Shown here piece after piece: positions 40,856 to 51,263 of a stretch of DNA of 64,000 nt; the first letter of the stretch is position 1, and the number at the start of each line of letters is the position of its first letter. The notes beneath the pieces were generated by a model. The model had not been told where the DNA came from and did not search any database. It worked only from the letters and a program-made list of their open reading frames with translations. The position numbers and the translations under genes were made by a program. This stretch comes from Caldora sp965222765 (lineage in GTDB: Bacteria > Cyanobacteriota > Cyanobacteriia > Cyanobacteriales > Coleofasciculaceae), in contig CBDCVG010000104.1 in the NCBI GenBank assembly GCA_965222765.1, positions 1-64,000 of the forward strand, given 5' to 3'.

Positions 40856-42202
40856 ATGTGGAATTCTCCAGTGGCGATTGCCCGAGGCGCGGTAACCAAA
40901 CTCATCACAATTTTTCTACTCACTTTCACCCTCATCACTGAGAAACTGAGAGGGTTGGGTATCGTCATTGGAGTTTTAGCAGGGGTAATTCTTGCCCTGA
41001 ATCTTGGTATCGTTACCTTGGAGGAAATCTCTACAGTTTGGTCAACTGTCTGGAACGCTACTTTTACTCTAATTGCCCTAATTATCATTGCCCTCATTCT
41101 TGAAGAAGCAGGTTTTTTCCGCTTGTTGGCACTTCAAGCAGTTCGTTGGGGTTTAGGGCGTGGGCGTCTACTTTTTACCTTGATGCTGCTCATCGGGGCT
41201 GGTGTCGCCACTTTGTTTACTAATATTGGTGCGGCTTTAATCTGGACATCCACTGTAGTAGAAATGCTTTTGTTGCTAAGTTTTAGTAGCAGAGCAATTT
41301 TGGCATTTGTCTTCGCTACCGGTTTACTCGCCGATGCCACTAGCCTACTTTTACCAGTAAGCAACTCAGTTAACCTAATCTCCACAGACTATTTCAATAT
41401 TTCCTTTTTCCGCTACCTCCTGGTAATGGTACCAGTAAGTTTTGCTGCGATCGCAACTAGTTTGGGTGTCCTCTGGTTCTTCTTTGACCCTTATATTCCC
41501 ACCAACTACAAAGTTACCGATTTACCCTCCTCCCAGCAAGTCATTCGCGATCCCTTAGTCTGCAAATGGAGTTTTGTGATTTTAGGGTTACTCCTAATTG
41601 GCTATTTGATTGCCCAAGCTTTAGATATCCCCGTTTGCTTAATCGCCGCCATCGCTGCCTTAAGCCTGCTGGCTTTAGCAGGGCGTTGGTTCCATAATAC
41701 CCCTGCAATTATTCCTATTAACCAAGTGGGACAGGAAGTTCCTTGGCCTGCTATTTTATTGAGTCTGGCGATGTGTTTAGTCGTCATTGATTTGAGTAAC
41801 GCGGGGATGATTCAGCTTTTGAGCCAACTGCTTCAAGATTTGGCTAACTGGGGGCTAACTCTTACCGCTACTGGTACTGCTTTAATCGCAACTATGCTAT
41901 CTAGTGGGATGAATAATCTACCAACAGTACTGATTAATGCCCAAGCAATTCAAGGTACTACAGGTTTAGATCCAACTATTCAAGAAGTGATGGTATACGC
42001 TAATTTGATTGGTTGTAACCTTGGAGCCAAAATTTCACCCATCGGCAGTCTCTCCACCCTCATTTGGCTCAACATATTGGCAAGCAAAGGACTTAACTTC
42101 GGCTGGGTTCAATACACCCGTATGGCAATTATCTTAATCATACCCGTGCTGTTTATAAGTTTGCTTAGTTTAGCAATGTGGCTACCTTGGTTAATTGCTT
42201 GA
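40856..42202 (+). CDS. arsB: ArsB-type arsenite / anion permease
   Basis: A 448-residue membrane protein of the ArsB/NhaD ion-transporter superfamily with about twelve hydrophobic segments. ArsB exports arsenite or antimonite using the proton gradient. The signatures TLFTNIGAALIWTSTVVEML, FVFATGLLADATSLLLPVSN and LIGCNLGAKISPIGSLSTL match ArsB, the last being the most diagnostic. No arsR, arsC or arsA gene flanks it, so arsenic resistance is inferred from the family only. Start ATG 40856; a nearby upstream in-frame start is not evident. Confidence 0.78.
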   Translation: MWNSPVAIARGAVTKLITIFLLTFTLITEKLRGLGIVIGVLAGVILALNLGIVTLEEISTVWSTVWNATFTLIALIIIALILEEAGFFRLLALQAVRWGLGRGRLLFTLMLLIGAGVATLFTNIGAALIWTSTVVEMLLLLSFSSRAILAFVFATGLLADATSLLLPVSNSVNLISTDYFNISFFRYLLVMVPVSFAAIATSLGVLWFFFDPYIPTNYKVTDLPSSQQVIRDPLVCKWSFVILGLLLIGYLIAQALDIPVCLIAAIAALSLLALAGRWFHNTPAIIPINQVGQEVPWPAILLSLAMCLVVIDLSNAGMIQLLSQLLQDLANWGLTLTATGTALIATMLSSGMNNLPTVLINAQAIQGTTGLDPTIQEVMVYANLIGCNLGAKISPIGSLSTLIWLNILASKGLNFGWVQYTRMAIILIIPVLFISLLSLAMWLPWLIA

Positions 42203-42250
42203 GTTTGAAATTCCTACAGCACATTGCCAGTCAATAAACTACAGATATCA

Positions 42251-43714
42251 ATGATCAAACTCTTGATTGAACCAAATCGGATATATCCCCTAGCCGTAGC
42301 TGAAACTAAGGGCACTTACCAATGGCAATTATCTTCGGGAAATCCAGCAACTTCAGGTTGCCCCAGTATACCCCCCTCGATCCAACTGCGGCGGTATCAG
42401 GAGCAAGCGATAACTAACTGGTTTGCCAATCAGGGGCGCGGTACCCTGAAGATGGCAACTGGTAGTGGAAAAACGATTACAGCTTTAGCGATCGCAACTC
42501 AACTCTATCAACAAATTGGTTTGCAAGTTTTGCTGGTAGTCTGTCCTTACCGCCATTTAGTAACCCAATGGGCGCGAGAATGCCAGCAGTTTAATCTAGA
42601 ACCAATCCTCGCCTTTGAGAATGTCCGCAACTGGCAAAGTCAACTATCCACCAAACTATATAACGTACAGGCTGGCAACCAACCCTTTCTCTCCATTATT
42701 ACTACCAACGCCACTCTGATCACAGAAGGGTTCCAGTCTCAGTTAAAGTACTTTCCCGATAAAACTCTTATTATTGGAGACGAAGCTCATAACCTCGGTT
42801 CTCCACGCCTAGAAGCGAGTTTACCCCGCAACCTAGGCTTGCGTCTTGCTCTATCTGCTACCCCAGAAAGGTATTTTGATGATCAAGGAACAGACGTTTT
42901 ATTTAACTATTTTGGTCCTGTATTAGAACCAGAACTTACACTTGCAGATGCAATTGCACAGGGTGCCTTAGTTCACTACCTCTACTATCCAATATTGGTG
43001 GAATTAACAGCAACGGAGACGACTGCCTATGCTAAGTTAACCAAAAGGATTGGTTGGGCATTAGCAGAGGAAGAAAATCTCCAAAAAAATGATGCCGTTA
43101 CCTCCTTATTAATGCAACGCGCCCGGTTAATTGGAGCAGCCGCTAACAAATTAACTGCTTTGCGAAAGTTAATGATTAATCGTCTAGATACCTACCATAC
43201 TCTTTTTTATTGTGGGGATGGTTCAGTCGAAGGAGGTTCGAGTAACTCCATCAATAGTCAGTTAGCAGCAGTTACCCGTTTATTAGGAGCCGAATTAGGT
43301 TATCGCATTAATACTTATACTGCCGAGACACCCATTGCCCAAAGAGAACAGTTACGTCATCAATTTGAAGCAGGTGAGTTGCAAGGCTTGGTAGCAATTC
43401 GCTGTTTAGACGAAGGGGTGGATATCCCTGCCATTGAAACTGCGGTTATTCTGGCGAGTAGTGGCAATCCTCGCCAGTTTATTCAACGGCGAGGGCGAGT
43501 TTTGCGTCCACACCCAGGTAAAGACCAGGCAACTATATTTGATATGATTGTACTACCACCTGATTTAGGACGAGGAACTTGGGAAGTAGAACGCAATTTG
43601 TTGAAAAAAGAATTGAAGCGATTCTTGGAATTTGCTGATTTAGCAGATAATGCTGGAGAAGCGAGAAGTAAGCTGCTGCAATTGCAAACAAGATATGGAT
43701 TGTTGGATATGTAA
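42251..43714 (+). CDS. Superfamily 2 DEAD/DEAH helicase (possible phosphorothioation-restriction type)
   Basis: A 487-residue helicase, XPB/type III-like. Motif Q/I is LRRYQEQAITNWF with KMATGSGKTITALAIA, motif II GDEAHNL, motif III LALSATPER, motif V VAIRCLDEGVDIPA and motif VI QRRGRVLRPH. The frame extends upstream to a TTG at 42224, but ATG 42251 gives a standard MIKLLIEPNRIYPL start. Stand-alone helicases of this size in cyanobacteria are often annotated as DNA-phosphorothioation-linked restriction proteins. No dnd genes are in the window, so that label is only a possibility. It follows arsB by 48 bases on the same strand. Confidence 0.72.
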   Translation: MIKLLIEPNRIYPLAVAETKGTYQWQLSSGNPATSGCPSIPPSIQLRRYQEQAITNWFANQGRGTLKMATGSGKTITALAIATQLYQQIGLQVLLVVCPYRHLVTQWARECQQFNLEPILAFENVRNWQSQLSTKLYNVQAGNQPFLSIITTNATLITEGFQSQLKYFPDKTLIIGDEAHNLGSPRLEASLPRNLGLRLALSATPERYFDDQGTDVLFNYFGPVLEPELTLADAIAQGALVHYLYYPILVELTATETTAYAKLTKRIGWALAEEENLQKNDAVTSLLMQRARLIGAAANKLTALRKLMINRLDTYHTLFYCGDGSVEGGSSNSINSQLAAVTRLLGAELGYRINTYTAETPIAQREQLRHQFEAGELQGLVAIRCLDEGVDIPAIETAVILASSGNPRQFIQRRGRVLRPHPGKDQATIFDMIVLPPDLGRGTWEVERNLLKKELKRFLEFADLADNAGEARSKLLQLQTRYGLLDM

Positions 43715-43832
43715 TGATAGTGAGAAACTTGAGTGTCGAGCAAGATTTAAAACTTAACAATTTTGTTGAACGTTTATGGTAGAATGGCAACAATAAAAAT
43801 TGCTTGAAATCACGTTAGTTATAGATAGGAAA

Positions 43833-43991
43833 ATGGACTTAATTAGGATTATCTGTGCAATCTTTTTGCCTCCTCTAGGCGTGTTCTTGCAGGTAGGAAT
43901 TGGTCCTCAATTTTGGATAAATATACTTCTGACTCTACTTGGCTATGTTCCGGGAATTATTCATGCTGTCTGGGTGATTGCTAAGAAGTAA
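43833..43991 (+). CDS. Pmp3/YqaE (UPF0057) membrane peptide
   Basis: A 52-residue protein made of two membrane helices: IRIICAIFLPPLGVFLQVG and INILLTLLGYVPGIIHAVWV. The family motif LPPLGVFL and the ending PGIIHAVWVIAKK are exact. Pmp3 proteins are stress-induced membrane peptides that affect membrane potential and salt tolerance. ATG 43833 follows AGGAAA and gives the normal family length; the frame extends farther upstream without an appropriate start. Confidence 0.85.
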   Translation: MDLIRIICAIFLPPLGVFLQVGIGPQFWINILLTLLGYVPGIIHAVWVIAKK

Positions 43992-44038
43992 ATAGGGCTT
44001 GCTGTATAAGTGTGTAAGCCATGCCAGACAAGGGTTTC

Positions 44039-44073
44039 AAAAACCTTGCAATCGAAATAAGTGCAAGGTTTTT
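44039..44073. repeat. AAAAACCTTGCA inverted repeat
   Basis: AAAAACCTTGCA and TGCAAGGTTTTT form a perfect 12-bp stem with an 11-base loop. A third copy of CAAAAACCTTGCA follows at about 44087. It marks the junction between the Pmp3 gene and the IS relic. Confidence 0.7.
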
Positions 44074-44131
44074 GAGCCTATCGATGCAAAAACCTTGCAC
44101 CGCAAGTGGAAAATCCCTAACACCTAAGCAC

Positions 44132-45000
44132 CTACACAAAATTAATTACATATTCTTCACCAAAATTGTCAAGCACTTTTTTGAGATATTTAAGAAAACT
44201 GTCCCAGTTTTCGTAAGCATCAATTTCAATCCACTCATACTTAATAAATTTCCCTATGCTTTGGCGAGTAAGTTGGCAACCAAAATACCTTGCTAATTTT
44301 TCGAGTATTTTATCGCTTGTATGGATTGAAGCTTGATCCATAACTACAACAGTAATTTTTCTTAAATCTTTACTATAATTATCTAAAAAGTTAATGACAA
44401 TTTCACTGTCAATTGTACCCTGATGTATTTCGTATCTAATTGATTTTCACATCCCATTAATCCCAGAACATTTATTCCTTTGGCAACCTTAAGAATTATT
44501 CTTTCTAACTTTTCTTGCCATCCGTAAGGAATATCTGGCTTCAAAGAAAATCCACTTTCATCTAAATATCTTAAGTTAATTTCTCCTAGCTTGCTCTTTT
44601 ACCTAGGCAGTTTTCTAAACTCATCGATTTTAAATTCTTTTACATGTCCAACTTTTTTATAATTCTTTTTATTGTTTCTTTACTTAGTCTATTGACCATT
44701 CTTTACTGATTTTAAGTTTAACCTCAGATTAACCCAGTTTTTTACTTGCTGTTTTTGCTCCTTGGATTTTCTGCCCCTCCTTTTTGAAGATTCCTTTTAA
44801 TTGTTGATCTTCCCACCTAGTCAACCAATTATATATAGTTTTTCTATTAACTCTAAATATTGACGCTAATTCGTTAATAGAAAATTTTTGATGACTCAAC
44901 AGTATACAGCTCTGTCTCTCACTTGAGGAAATTTACTTTGCCAACTTATTCTTTCTAAAAGCTTTTTTGTTTCGGCATTTAATTCTCTAATAAATCTCAT
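44132..45000 (-). pseudogene. IS630-family transposase relic
   Basis: Pieces in several frames on the minus strand spell an IS630/Tc1-mariner transposase. The start is MRFIRELNAETKKLLERI, then the helix-turn-helix segment HQKFSINELASIFRVNRKT, the DDE region LDESGFSLKPDIPYGWQEK and INVLGLMGCENQL, and the end VVVMDQASIHTSDKILEKL. At least three frameshifts separate these parts, so no active enzyme can be made. The AT content is higher than that of flanking genes. Terminal inverted repeats are not clear. Confidence 0.8.
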
Positions 45001-45153
45001 ATGAATCACCATTTTGCCTTCTTTTATCTAAGGATATATTATTATTACTAAAATAGGCAATTAATTTTGTGTACCTGCTTACTACCTCCAACCTCACCTA
45101 CCACCTACCACCTATTCAAACCCGAAAATTACGACTTATTCAGCAAACCCTAA

Positions 45154-46260
45154 TTAATCCTTTCCTGAAGAAGAACTCCCAGAGGTACTAACTAGAGGTC
45201 GCTTTTTTTTCTCTTGATACTGTTTTTTTTGCTTGCGGTATTTCCAGTCCCGAATCGCGATCGCAGTTTTAACAGCAGGAGAGCGAGATTTACTAGAACT
45301 GCGAGTAGTTTTATCTCTAGTCAGTTGCACCTGATTAACCAAACAATCTGCGAGATTATCTTGAGGTAATTCGGTGTCGAGATCGTGTAATATCTGACCA
45401 ACAGATTTATAGCGTCCTTGCAGAGATACTTTAATCATTTTCCTCAAAATATTCCCAAAAGGTTGGCTTAACTCAATCAAGTTTTGCCACTGAATTTCAC
45501 CAGTTTGACGATCAGTACGAAAATCTAGGGGAGGTTTCTTAGTCAATAGATATAGACAAGTAATACCTAAAGCATAAATATCACTACCAAAAACTGGTCG
45601 TAGGGCAAATTGTTCTGGTGGAGCAAACCCCATCGTGCCAACGAACTGGGTTGTTGGAATTTTCACACTACTGTCCCCAACTTGAGCAATTTGCTCTTTG
45701 ACTGCACCAAAATCAATTAATACTAGTCTCCCATCTTCGTCTGAGCGAATAATATTTTGAGGCTTGATGTCGCGATGAATTACCTGATGACTGTGAACAT
45801 ACTGCAATAGGAGCAGCATTTCTCGCAGAAAGCTTTTAGCGGAAGTTTCTGATAAACAACCATGTCGCCTCACCTGTCTTGCTAAGGTGATACCTCGAAT
45901 ATATTCCTGAATGAGAAAAAAATCTCCATCGACAACAAAATAATCCAACAACATGGGAATTTGAGAGTGGCTACCCAACTTACTAAGGATTGTTGCCTCT
46001 TTTTCAAAGCGTTTGCGAGCTTTGAGCAAAGCTGGAGGATCACTAAATTTGGGGCATAGCTGTTTGATGACACACAAAGGTTTACCGGGCAAAGACACAT
46101 CTTTTGCTAGAAAGGTGACACCAAAACCTCCTCTACCAATCATCCGCAGTACCAGGTAGCGATCGCGAAACAGTTCTTGGCTACCACACAGCTGACCTAA
46201 TTTTGTTTCCTGCAAAATGTCAGAGTGAAATGAAGACATATTCCCAGGCGGAAAATTCAT
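45154..46260 (-). CDS. Hanks-type serine/threonine protein kinase
   Basis: A 368-residue soluble kinase. The glycine loop GRGGFGVTF, catalytic loop HRDIKPQNI and DFG motif (IDFGAVKEQ) are intact, with GTMGFAPPEQF as the P+1 region, so it should be active. It lacks the C-terminal WD40, TPR or membrane segments seen in many cyanobacterial kinases. Instead it ends in a basic, Ser-rich tail (KTTRSSSKSRS, KYRKQKKQYQEKKKRP). The substrate is unknown. It is divergent from the ABC-F gene. Confidence 0.9.
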   Translation of the reverse strand: MNFPPGNMSSFHSDILQETKLGQLCGSQELFRDRYLVLRMIGRGGFGVTFLAKDVSLPGKPLCVIKQLCPKFSDPPALLKARKRFEKEATILSKLGSHSQIPMLLDYFVVDGDFFLIQEYIRGITLARQVRRHGCLSETSAKSFLREMLLLLQYVHSHQVIHRDIKPQNIIRSDEDGRLVLIDFGAVKEQIAQVGDSSVKIPTTQFVGTMGFAPPEQFALRPVFGSDIYALGITCLYLLTKKPPLDFRTDRQTGEIQWQNLIELSQPFGNILRKMIKVSLQGRYKSVGQILHDLDTELPQDNLADCLVNQVQLTRDKTTRSSSKSRSPAVKTAIAIRDWKYRKQKKQYQEKKKRPLVSTSGSSSSGKD

Positions 46261-46538
46261 TGATTATTAGGGTACAGGACGATATCGTTTCTCCAGTATG
46301 GCTCCAATTTCAGCAAAAATCTTCATTTGTTATTTGTCATTTGTCATTTGTTGCTTGGGAATTCGGGTATTCGTGTTTATAGGGAGTTGCAGAGGGAGCG
46401 GGATAAAGAATCAAGAGGCTGTCAGTACTCAATTATGATTAAATATTGTTAAGATTGACTAAAATTCTTGAGCAATCTGCGACTCCAAACTAGTCCAGCG
46501 CTCAACATCCCCTATTTGCTCTGTCCTGGAGATATTTG

Positions 46539-48239
46539 ATGCTGCGACTTGAACATATTAGTAAAATCTACCCCACAGGCGAAGTTCTGAAGGATATCAA
46601 CTGGGAAGTGAAGCCTGGGGAGCGTATAGGCTTAGTGGGCGTTAACGGTGCTGGTAAATCCACCCAACTGAAAATCATTGCTGGGGAAATTGAACCCAGC
46701 GCTGGAGAAGTAATCCGTCCAGCTAGTTTGCATATCGCCTATCTTACCCAAGAATTTGACGTAGACCCCACACAAACTGTCAAGGAAGAATTTTGGCGAG
46801 TTTTTAAGGAAGCTAATCAGTTACAGGAATCAATAGCTAAAGTGCAGCGGGATATGGAAATTGCTGCTCCTGAGAAACTAGACCGACTAATTAACAAGCT
46901 AGACAAGTTGCAGCGTCAATTTGAAGCAATGGATGGCTATGGGTTAGAAGCACAAATTGAGAAGATTTTACCAGAGATGGGCTTTGAGCGAGAAGATGGC
47001 GATCGCCTCGTTAGTGCCTTTAGTGGTGGCTGGCAAATGCGCATCAGTTTGGGCAAAATCCTGCTGCAAAAACCAGACTTGCTGCTCCTAGACGAGCCAA
47101 CTAACCACCTAGATTTAGAAACTATCGAATGGTTGGAAACTTACTTAAAGGGACTAAAAACCCCAATGGTAATTGTCTCCCATGACAGGGAGTTCCTCGA
47201 TCGCCTTTGCACCCAGATTGTGGAAACGGAGCGGGGTGTCTCTACTACCTACCTAGGTAACTACTCTGCTTATCTCCAGCAGAAAGCTGAAATGCAGGAA
47301 GCTCAAATGAGCGCCTATGAGCGTCAGCAAAAGGAACTGGAAAAACAGCAAGCCTTCGTTGAGCGGTTTCGTGCTAGTGCCACTCGCTCTACTCAGGCAA
47401 AAAGCCGCGAGAAACAATTAGAGAAAACTGAGCGTATTGATGCACCAACCAAGAAGCTAAGAAGCCTGCGCTTTCGTTTTCCTCCTGCCCCTCGTAGTGG
47501 TCGTGAGGTGGTTAAAATTAAAGACTTAGTGCATATGTACGATGATAAGATCCTATTCTTAGGTGCAGATTTGCTCATTGAAAGAGGCGATCGCATTGCT
47601 TTCCTTGGTCCTAATGGTTCAGGTAAATCAACCCTCCTCCACATGCTCATGGATATGGAGCAACCAACCGAAGGCACAGTAGAATTGGGTAACCACAATG
47701 TGATCCCTGGCTACTTCGAGCAGAACCAAGCAGAAGCCTTAGAGCTCGATAAAACAGTTATGGAAACCATCCATGACGAGGTTCCCGATTGGAAAAATGA
47801 AGAAGTCCGTACTCTGCTTGGACAATTCCTCTTTAGTGGTGAAACAGTATTTAAACAGGTTCAAGCCCTTAGTGGAGGAGAAAAAGCTCGTCTTGCCTTA
47901 GCTAAGATGCTGTTGCGCCCTGCCAACCTCCTGATGTTGGATGAGCCTACTAATCATCTGGATATCCCAGCCAAAGAAATGTTGGAAGAAGCCATCCAGA
48001 ACTACGATGCCACAGTGATTATTGTCTCCCACGACCGCTATTTTATCTCCCAAGTTGCTAACAAGATTGTGGAAATCCGGGATGGAGAGTTCCGCACCTA
48101 CCTTGGTGATTACCATTACTATCTCGACAAAATTGCCGAAGAAAAAGAACAAGCCAGACTAGCTGCGATCGCGGCTCAAAAAGCTGCTAAGAAGGCTGCG
48201 AAAGCTGCTAAGAAAAAAGCCACCGCTAAACGTAGATGA
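46539..48239 (+). CDS. ABC-F ATPase (ribosome-associated, EttA/Uup-like)
   Basis: A 566-residue protein with two ATP-binding cassettes and no membrane domain, so it acts on the ribosome rather than in transport. Cassette 1 has GVNGAGKST and FSGGWQMR, and cassette 2 GPNGSGKST and LSGGEKARLALAKM; both have LLDEPTNHLD-type Walker B motifs. The interdomain linker (QQKELEKQQAFVERFRAS) carries the P-site tRNA-interaction motif typical of ABC-F. The C-terminus is a Lys/Ala tail (AKKAAKAAKKKATAK). An in-frame TTG precedes ATG 46539; the ATG was chosen. Confidence 0.88.
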   Translation: MLRLEHISKIYPTGEVLKDINWEVKPGERIGLVGVNGAGKSTQLKIIAGEIEPSAGEVIRPASLHIAYLTQEFDVDPTQTVKEEFWRVFKEANQLQESIAKVQRDMEIAAPEKLDRLINKLDKLQRQFEAMDGYGLEAQIEKILPEMGFEREDGDRLVSAFSGGWQMRISLGKILLQKPDLLLLDEPTNHLDLETIEWLETYLKGLKTPMVIVSHDREFLDRLCTQIVETERGVSTTYLGNYSAYLQQKAEMQEAQMSAYERQQKELEKQQAFVERFRASATRSTQAKSREKQLEKTERIDAPTKKLRSLRFRFPPAPRSGREVVKIKDLVHMYDDKILFLGADLLIERGDRIAFLGPNGSGKSTLLHMLMDMEQPTEGTVELGNHNVIPGYFEQNQAEALELDKTVMETIHDEVPDWKNEEVRTLLGQFLFSGETVFKQVQALSGGEKARLALAKMLLRPANLLMLDEPTNHLDIPAKEMLEEAIQNYDATVIIVSHDRYFISQVANKIVEIRDGEFRTYLGDYHYYLDKIAEEKEQARLAAIAAQKAAKKAAKAAKKKATAKRR

Positions 48240-49340
48240 ATTTATGGCCAAATACTGATTCCCAATCCGCGTCCCGCAAGGAACTCAAGGATACTGTGGG
48301 CTCATCACCTCAAAGAAGCGTAAAATCGTGGGGAGATAGGGAGATGGGGAAATAGGGGAATTATAACTGTTTATCCGAACTTGATATTATGTCATCCTGA
48401 GCGATAGCGAAGGATCTCCAAACGACCTAGATGCTTCACTATCACCTATCTCTAGCTTAAGTTGACACCAATGACCCACCCCTAAACCCTCCGACGCAAT
48501 TAGAATTAGTTGCACATCGCTTCATTAAGCTGTTACGCATTTAAACTGTGATAACTTAATTGCCTTTCATTCTTTTATCTTTAATACTTTCCAAGTTATT
48601 TGGGTCTCCATGGAAACACCAATAAAATACTGTGTTCTTTGAGCAACGCCAAAAATTAGCTTATTTATTAATTAATATTATACCAATTTAAATACGGGAC
48701 AACTTACTGATTACTCTTGAGAAACTAAAAAATAATGATTTAAGTCTGAAAACCTTGATATGATTAGTTTCTAACTTTTTTTCGGCGATTCAATCAATTC
48801 TTAATTCTTAATTCTTAATTCGCCGTCAGGCGCTTATTACTTCAAAACGCTTTCCCAATAGACTTATTTAAGAAGCCCTAATTATGACCTTTAAAATTTT
48901 ATGGTGACAACTGTATAGTAAGTTACTAATGTTAGTAGAATAATTAATGATGTCGATTAAAAATTATCTGCTGTAACTACTCAATTACCACTGCATATAA
49001 TTCAATTTCCACTACATATAATTTTTTATTATCTAAAGAAAAAAGCACTATTGAAATGATTATACTATTCGCAATAATAGAATAATAAATAGTACTGTAT
49101 ACTATTGTTGAGATGAGTTTATTAATTTGAATAGATTGCCTCAAGGCAAAGATCTATAGTCAAATCAGAGTAGATTAGTGATTATTGCGATTGTAAACAC
49201 ATTCGTAAAATATGCTTAATCAAAATTAATTTAACGTGAAATCGGGATAAGTCGAAACCCTCATTAATTGGTGGAATGAAAAGCCGATTCTCTCGTGAAC
49301 TACTTGAAGAAATGGTCTTAACCAGAACTGAGGTTAATTT
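48240..49340. other. Long AT-rich region upstream of the biosynthetic cluster
   Basis: No gene is seen in 1.1 kb. It holds the second 89-bp repeat (48386-48474), a TTAATTC tandem (about 48800-48825), and a very AT-rich stretch from about 48880 to 49340 that probably contains the promoter of the biosynthetic genes. TATACTATTGTTGAG at about 49098 is a possible -10 area, but I cannot define a promoter. Confidence 0.5.
48386..48474. repeat. 89-bp interspersed repeat, copy B
   Basis: Same orientation as 11087-11175, with 3 differences. Confidence 0.85.
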
Positions 49341-51125
49341 ATGAAAAATGAGCAAAATTGTTCTACTTTAATCGACCTCCTCCAGTATCGCGCCCTAAAT
49401 AAATCTGAACAAAAAGCTTACATTTTTCTCCAAAATGGTGAAAAAGAATTAGACAGCTGGAACTACAAACAATTAGATCAAAAAGCTAGAGCGATCGCAG
49501 CCGAACTCCAAAAGCGACAAGCCAGCAACCAACGAGCTTTGCTTCTATATCCTCAAGGACTAGAATTTATTGCAGCCTTGTTTGGTTGTCTGTACGCAGG
49601 AGTAGTAGCTATTCCAGCACCACCACCAGATCCAATCAGACTCAAGCGAACTCTACCTAGGCTTAAGGCAATAATCAAAGATGCACAAGCATCTCTAATC
49701 CTTACAGATAGCCAGAAGTATTCCCAACTCAAAGAAACAACCTCTCAATTTTCAACAGAATTCAACACCATCAACTGGATAGTTAGTGAAGAGATTCCGA
49801 GCCAATTAGCCCAACAATGGCAAAAACCAAAGATCAATAGTGATACCCTTGCCTACCTTCAATACACATCTGGTTCCACTTCAACACCAAAGGGTGTGAT
49901 GTTGACCCATAAAAATTTAATACACCACTGTGGTTACATCAAACAAGCTTGGGGTTATACATCAGAGAGTATCGCAACAACTTGGGTTCCTCACTTTCAC
50001 GATTATGGACTCGTTGACGGACTCATCCAACCTCTATACTGTGGAATTCCTTGCTATGTGATGTCACCAATTGCTTTCTATATGCGACCCATTCGTTGGC
50101 TAAAGACAATTTCACGCTATCAAGTTACCCATAGTCAAGGACCAAATTTTGCCTACGAACATTGCTTGAGAAGAACCACCGCAGAACAAAGGGCAAATTT
50201 AGACTTGAGTAGTTGGCGCACAGCTAGCAACGGAGCCGAGCCAATTCGCCAAGAAACGGTGGAAAATTTTATTGCCACTTTTGAACCTTATGGTTTCCGT
50301 AGAGATGCTCTTTATCCTGCTTATGGACTAGCAGAAGCAACTCTATTGGTTTCGACAAAAAAACACCAAGCAGAACCCAGAGCTTGCCAAGTAGAGGCAC
50401 AAGCTCTAGAAAAGAATCGAGTTGTCGAAGTTTCACCACAAAATCAACACAAAGGGGTACGAACAGTAGTTAGCTGCGGCTCTCCAATTGGTGGCATGAA
50501 AGTTGCGATCGCTAATCCAGACACTTTGACCGAATGTCAACCCAATGAAGTAGGAGAAATTTGGGTTTGTGACCTTAGTATGGCGGTAGGCTATTGGAAT
50601 AGAGCTGAGGAAACAGAACGGACTTTCAGTGCTTATCTAGCCGACAGTGGTGAAGGTCCATTTATGCGAACAGGGGATTTAGGATTTTTGCAAGATGGGG
50701 AATTATTCATTACAGGACGTATCAAGGATGTGATTATTATTCGTGGTCGCAACCATTATCCCCAAGATATAGAATTGACAGTTGAACAAAGTCACCCATC
50801 ACTGCGATATGCTCATGGAGCAGCATTTGCAGTTGAGATCAAGGGAGAAGAGCGGTTAGTAGTAGTTCAGGAAGTAGAACGAAGTTACCAAAAACAGTTA
50901 AATATAGATGAATTAGTGGGAAATATTCGAGAGGCGGTGAGAGATGAACACGATATCCAGGTATATTCTGTAGTCTTAATCAAAGCCGGGAGTATTTCTA
51001 AGACTTCGAGTGGCAAAATACAACGTTCTGCTTGCCGAGTTAAGTTTTTGGAAGGAACATTAGATGTGTTGGAGGGCAAAGGGGAAATGACTAGCAAAGG
51101 TCGAGTTTTGAGCGCCACCAAGTAG
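49341..51125 (+). CDS. Fatty acyl-AMP ligase (JamA-like starter enzyme)
   Basis: A 594-residue FAAL that would adenylate a fatty acid and load it on the stand-alone ACP encoded two genes on. The nucleotide motif YTSGSTSTPKGVMLTH is at about residue 176. PHFHDYGLVDGL, SQGPNFAYE, YPAYGLAEATLL, RTGDLGFLQDGELFITGRIK and the C-terminal KTSSGKIQR lysine follow. An ACP-directed FAAL rather than a CoA ligase is indicated by the family-specific segment near residue 360 and by context. It opens a co-directional cluster. Fatty acid chain length cannot be read from sequence. Confidence 0.9.
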   Translation: MKNEQNCSTLIDLLQYRALNKSEQKAYIFLQNGEKELDSWNYKQLDQKARAIAAELQKRQASNQRALLLYPQGLEFIAALFGCLYAGVVAIPAPPPDPIRLKRTLPRLKAIIKDAQASLILTDSQKYSQLKETTSQFSTEFNTINWIVSEEIPSQLAQQWQKPKINSDTLAYLQYTSGSTSTPKGVMLTHKNLIHHCGYIKQAWGYTSESIATTWVPHFHDYGLVDGLIQPLYCGIPCYVMSPIAFYMRPIRWLKTISRYQVTHSQGPNFAYEHCLRRTTAEQRANLDLSSWRTASNGAEPIRQETVENFIATFEPYGFRRDALYPAYGLAEATLLVSTKKHQAEPRACQVEAQALEKNRVVEVSPQNQHKGVRTVVSCGSPIGGMKVAIANPDTLTECQPNEVGEIWVCDLSMAVGYWNRAEETERTFSAYLADSGEGPFMRTGDLGFLQDGELFITGRIKDVIIIRGRNHYPQDIELTVEQSHPSLRYAHGAAFAVEIKGEERLVVVQEVERSYQKQLNIDELVGNIREAVRDEHDIQVYSVVLIKAGSISKTSSGKIQRSACRVKFLEGTLDVLEGKGEMTSKGRVLSATK

Positions 51126-51263
51126 AATTGTGATGAGTTATTTTTTACAAGTTTGATGTTACAATTTGACTAAACTCTACAAGTATACAAAAGCTACAGT
51201 ATTAGTCCTCTAAATCTTGGACAATAAATTAGTTGTAAACTCGTAAATTCAGGAGACAATTTG

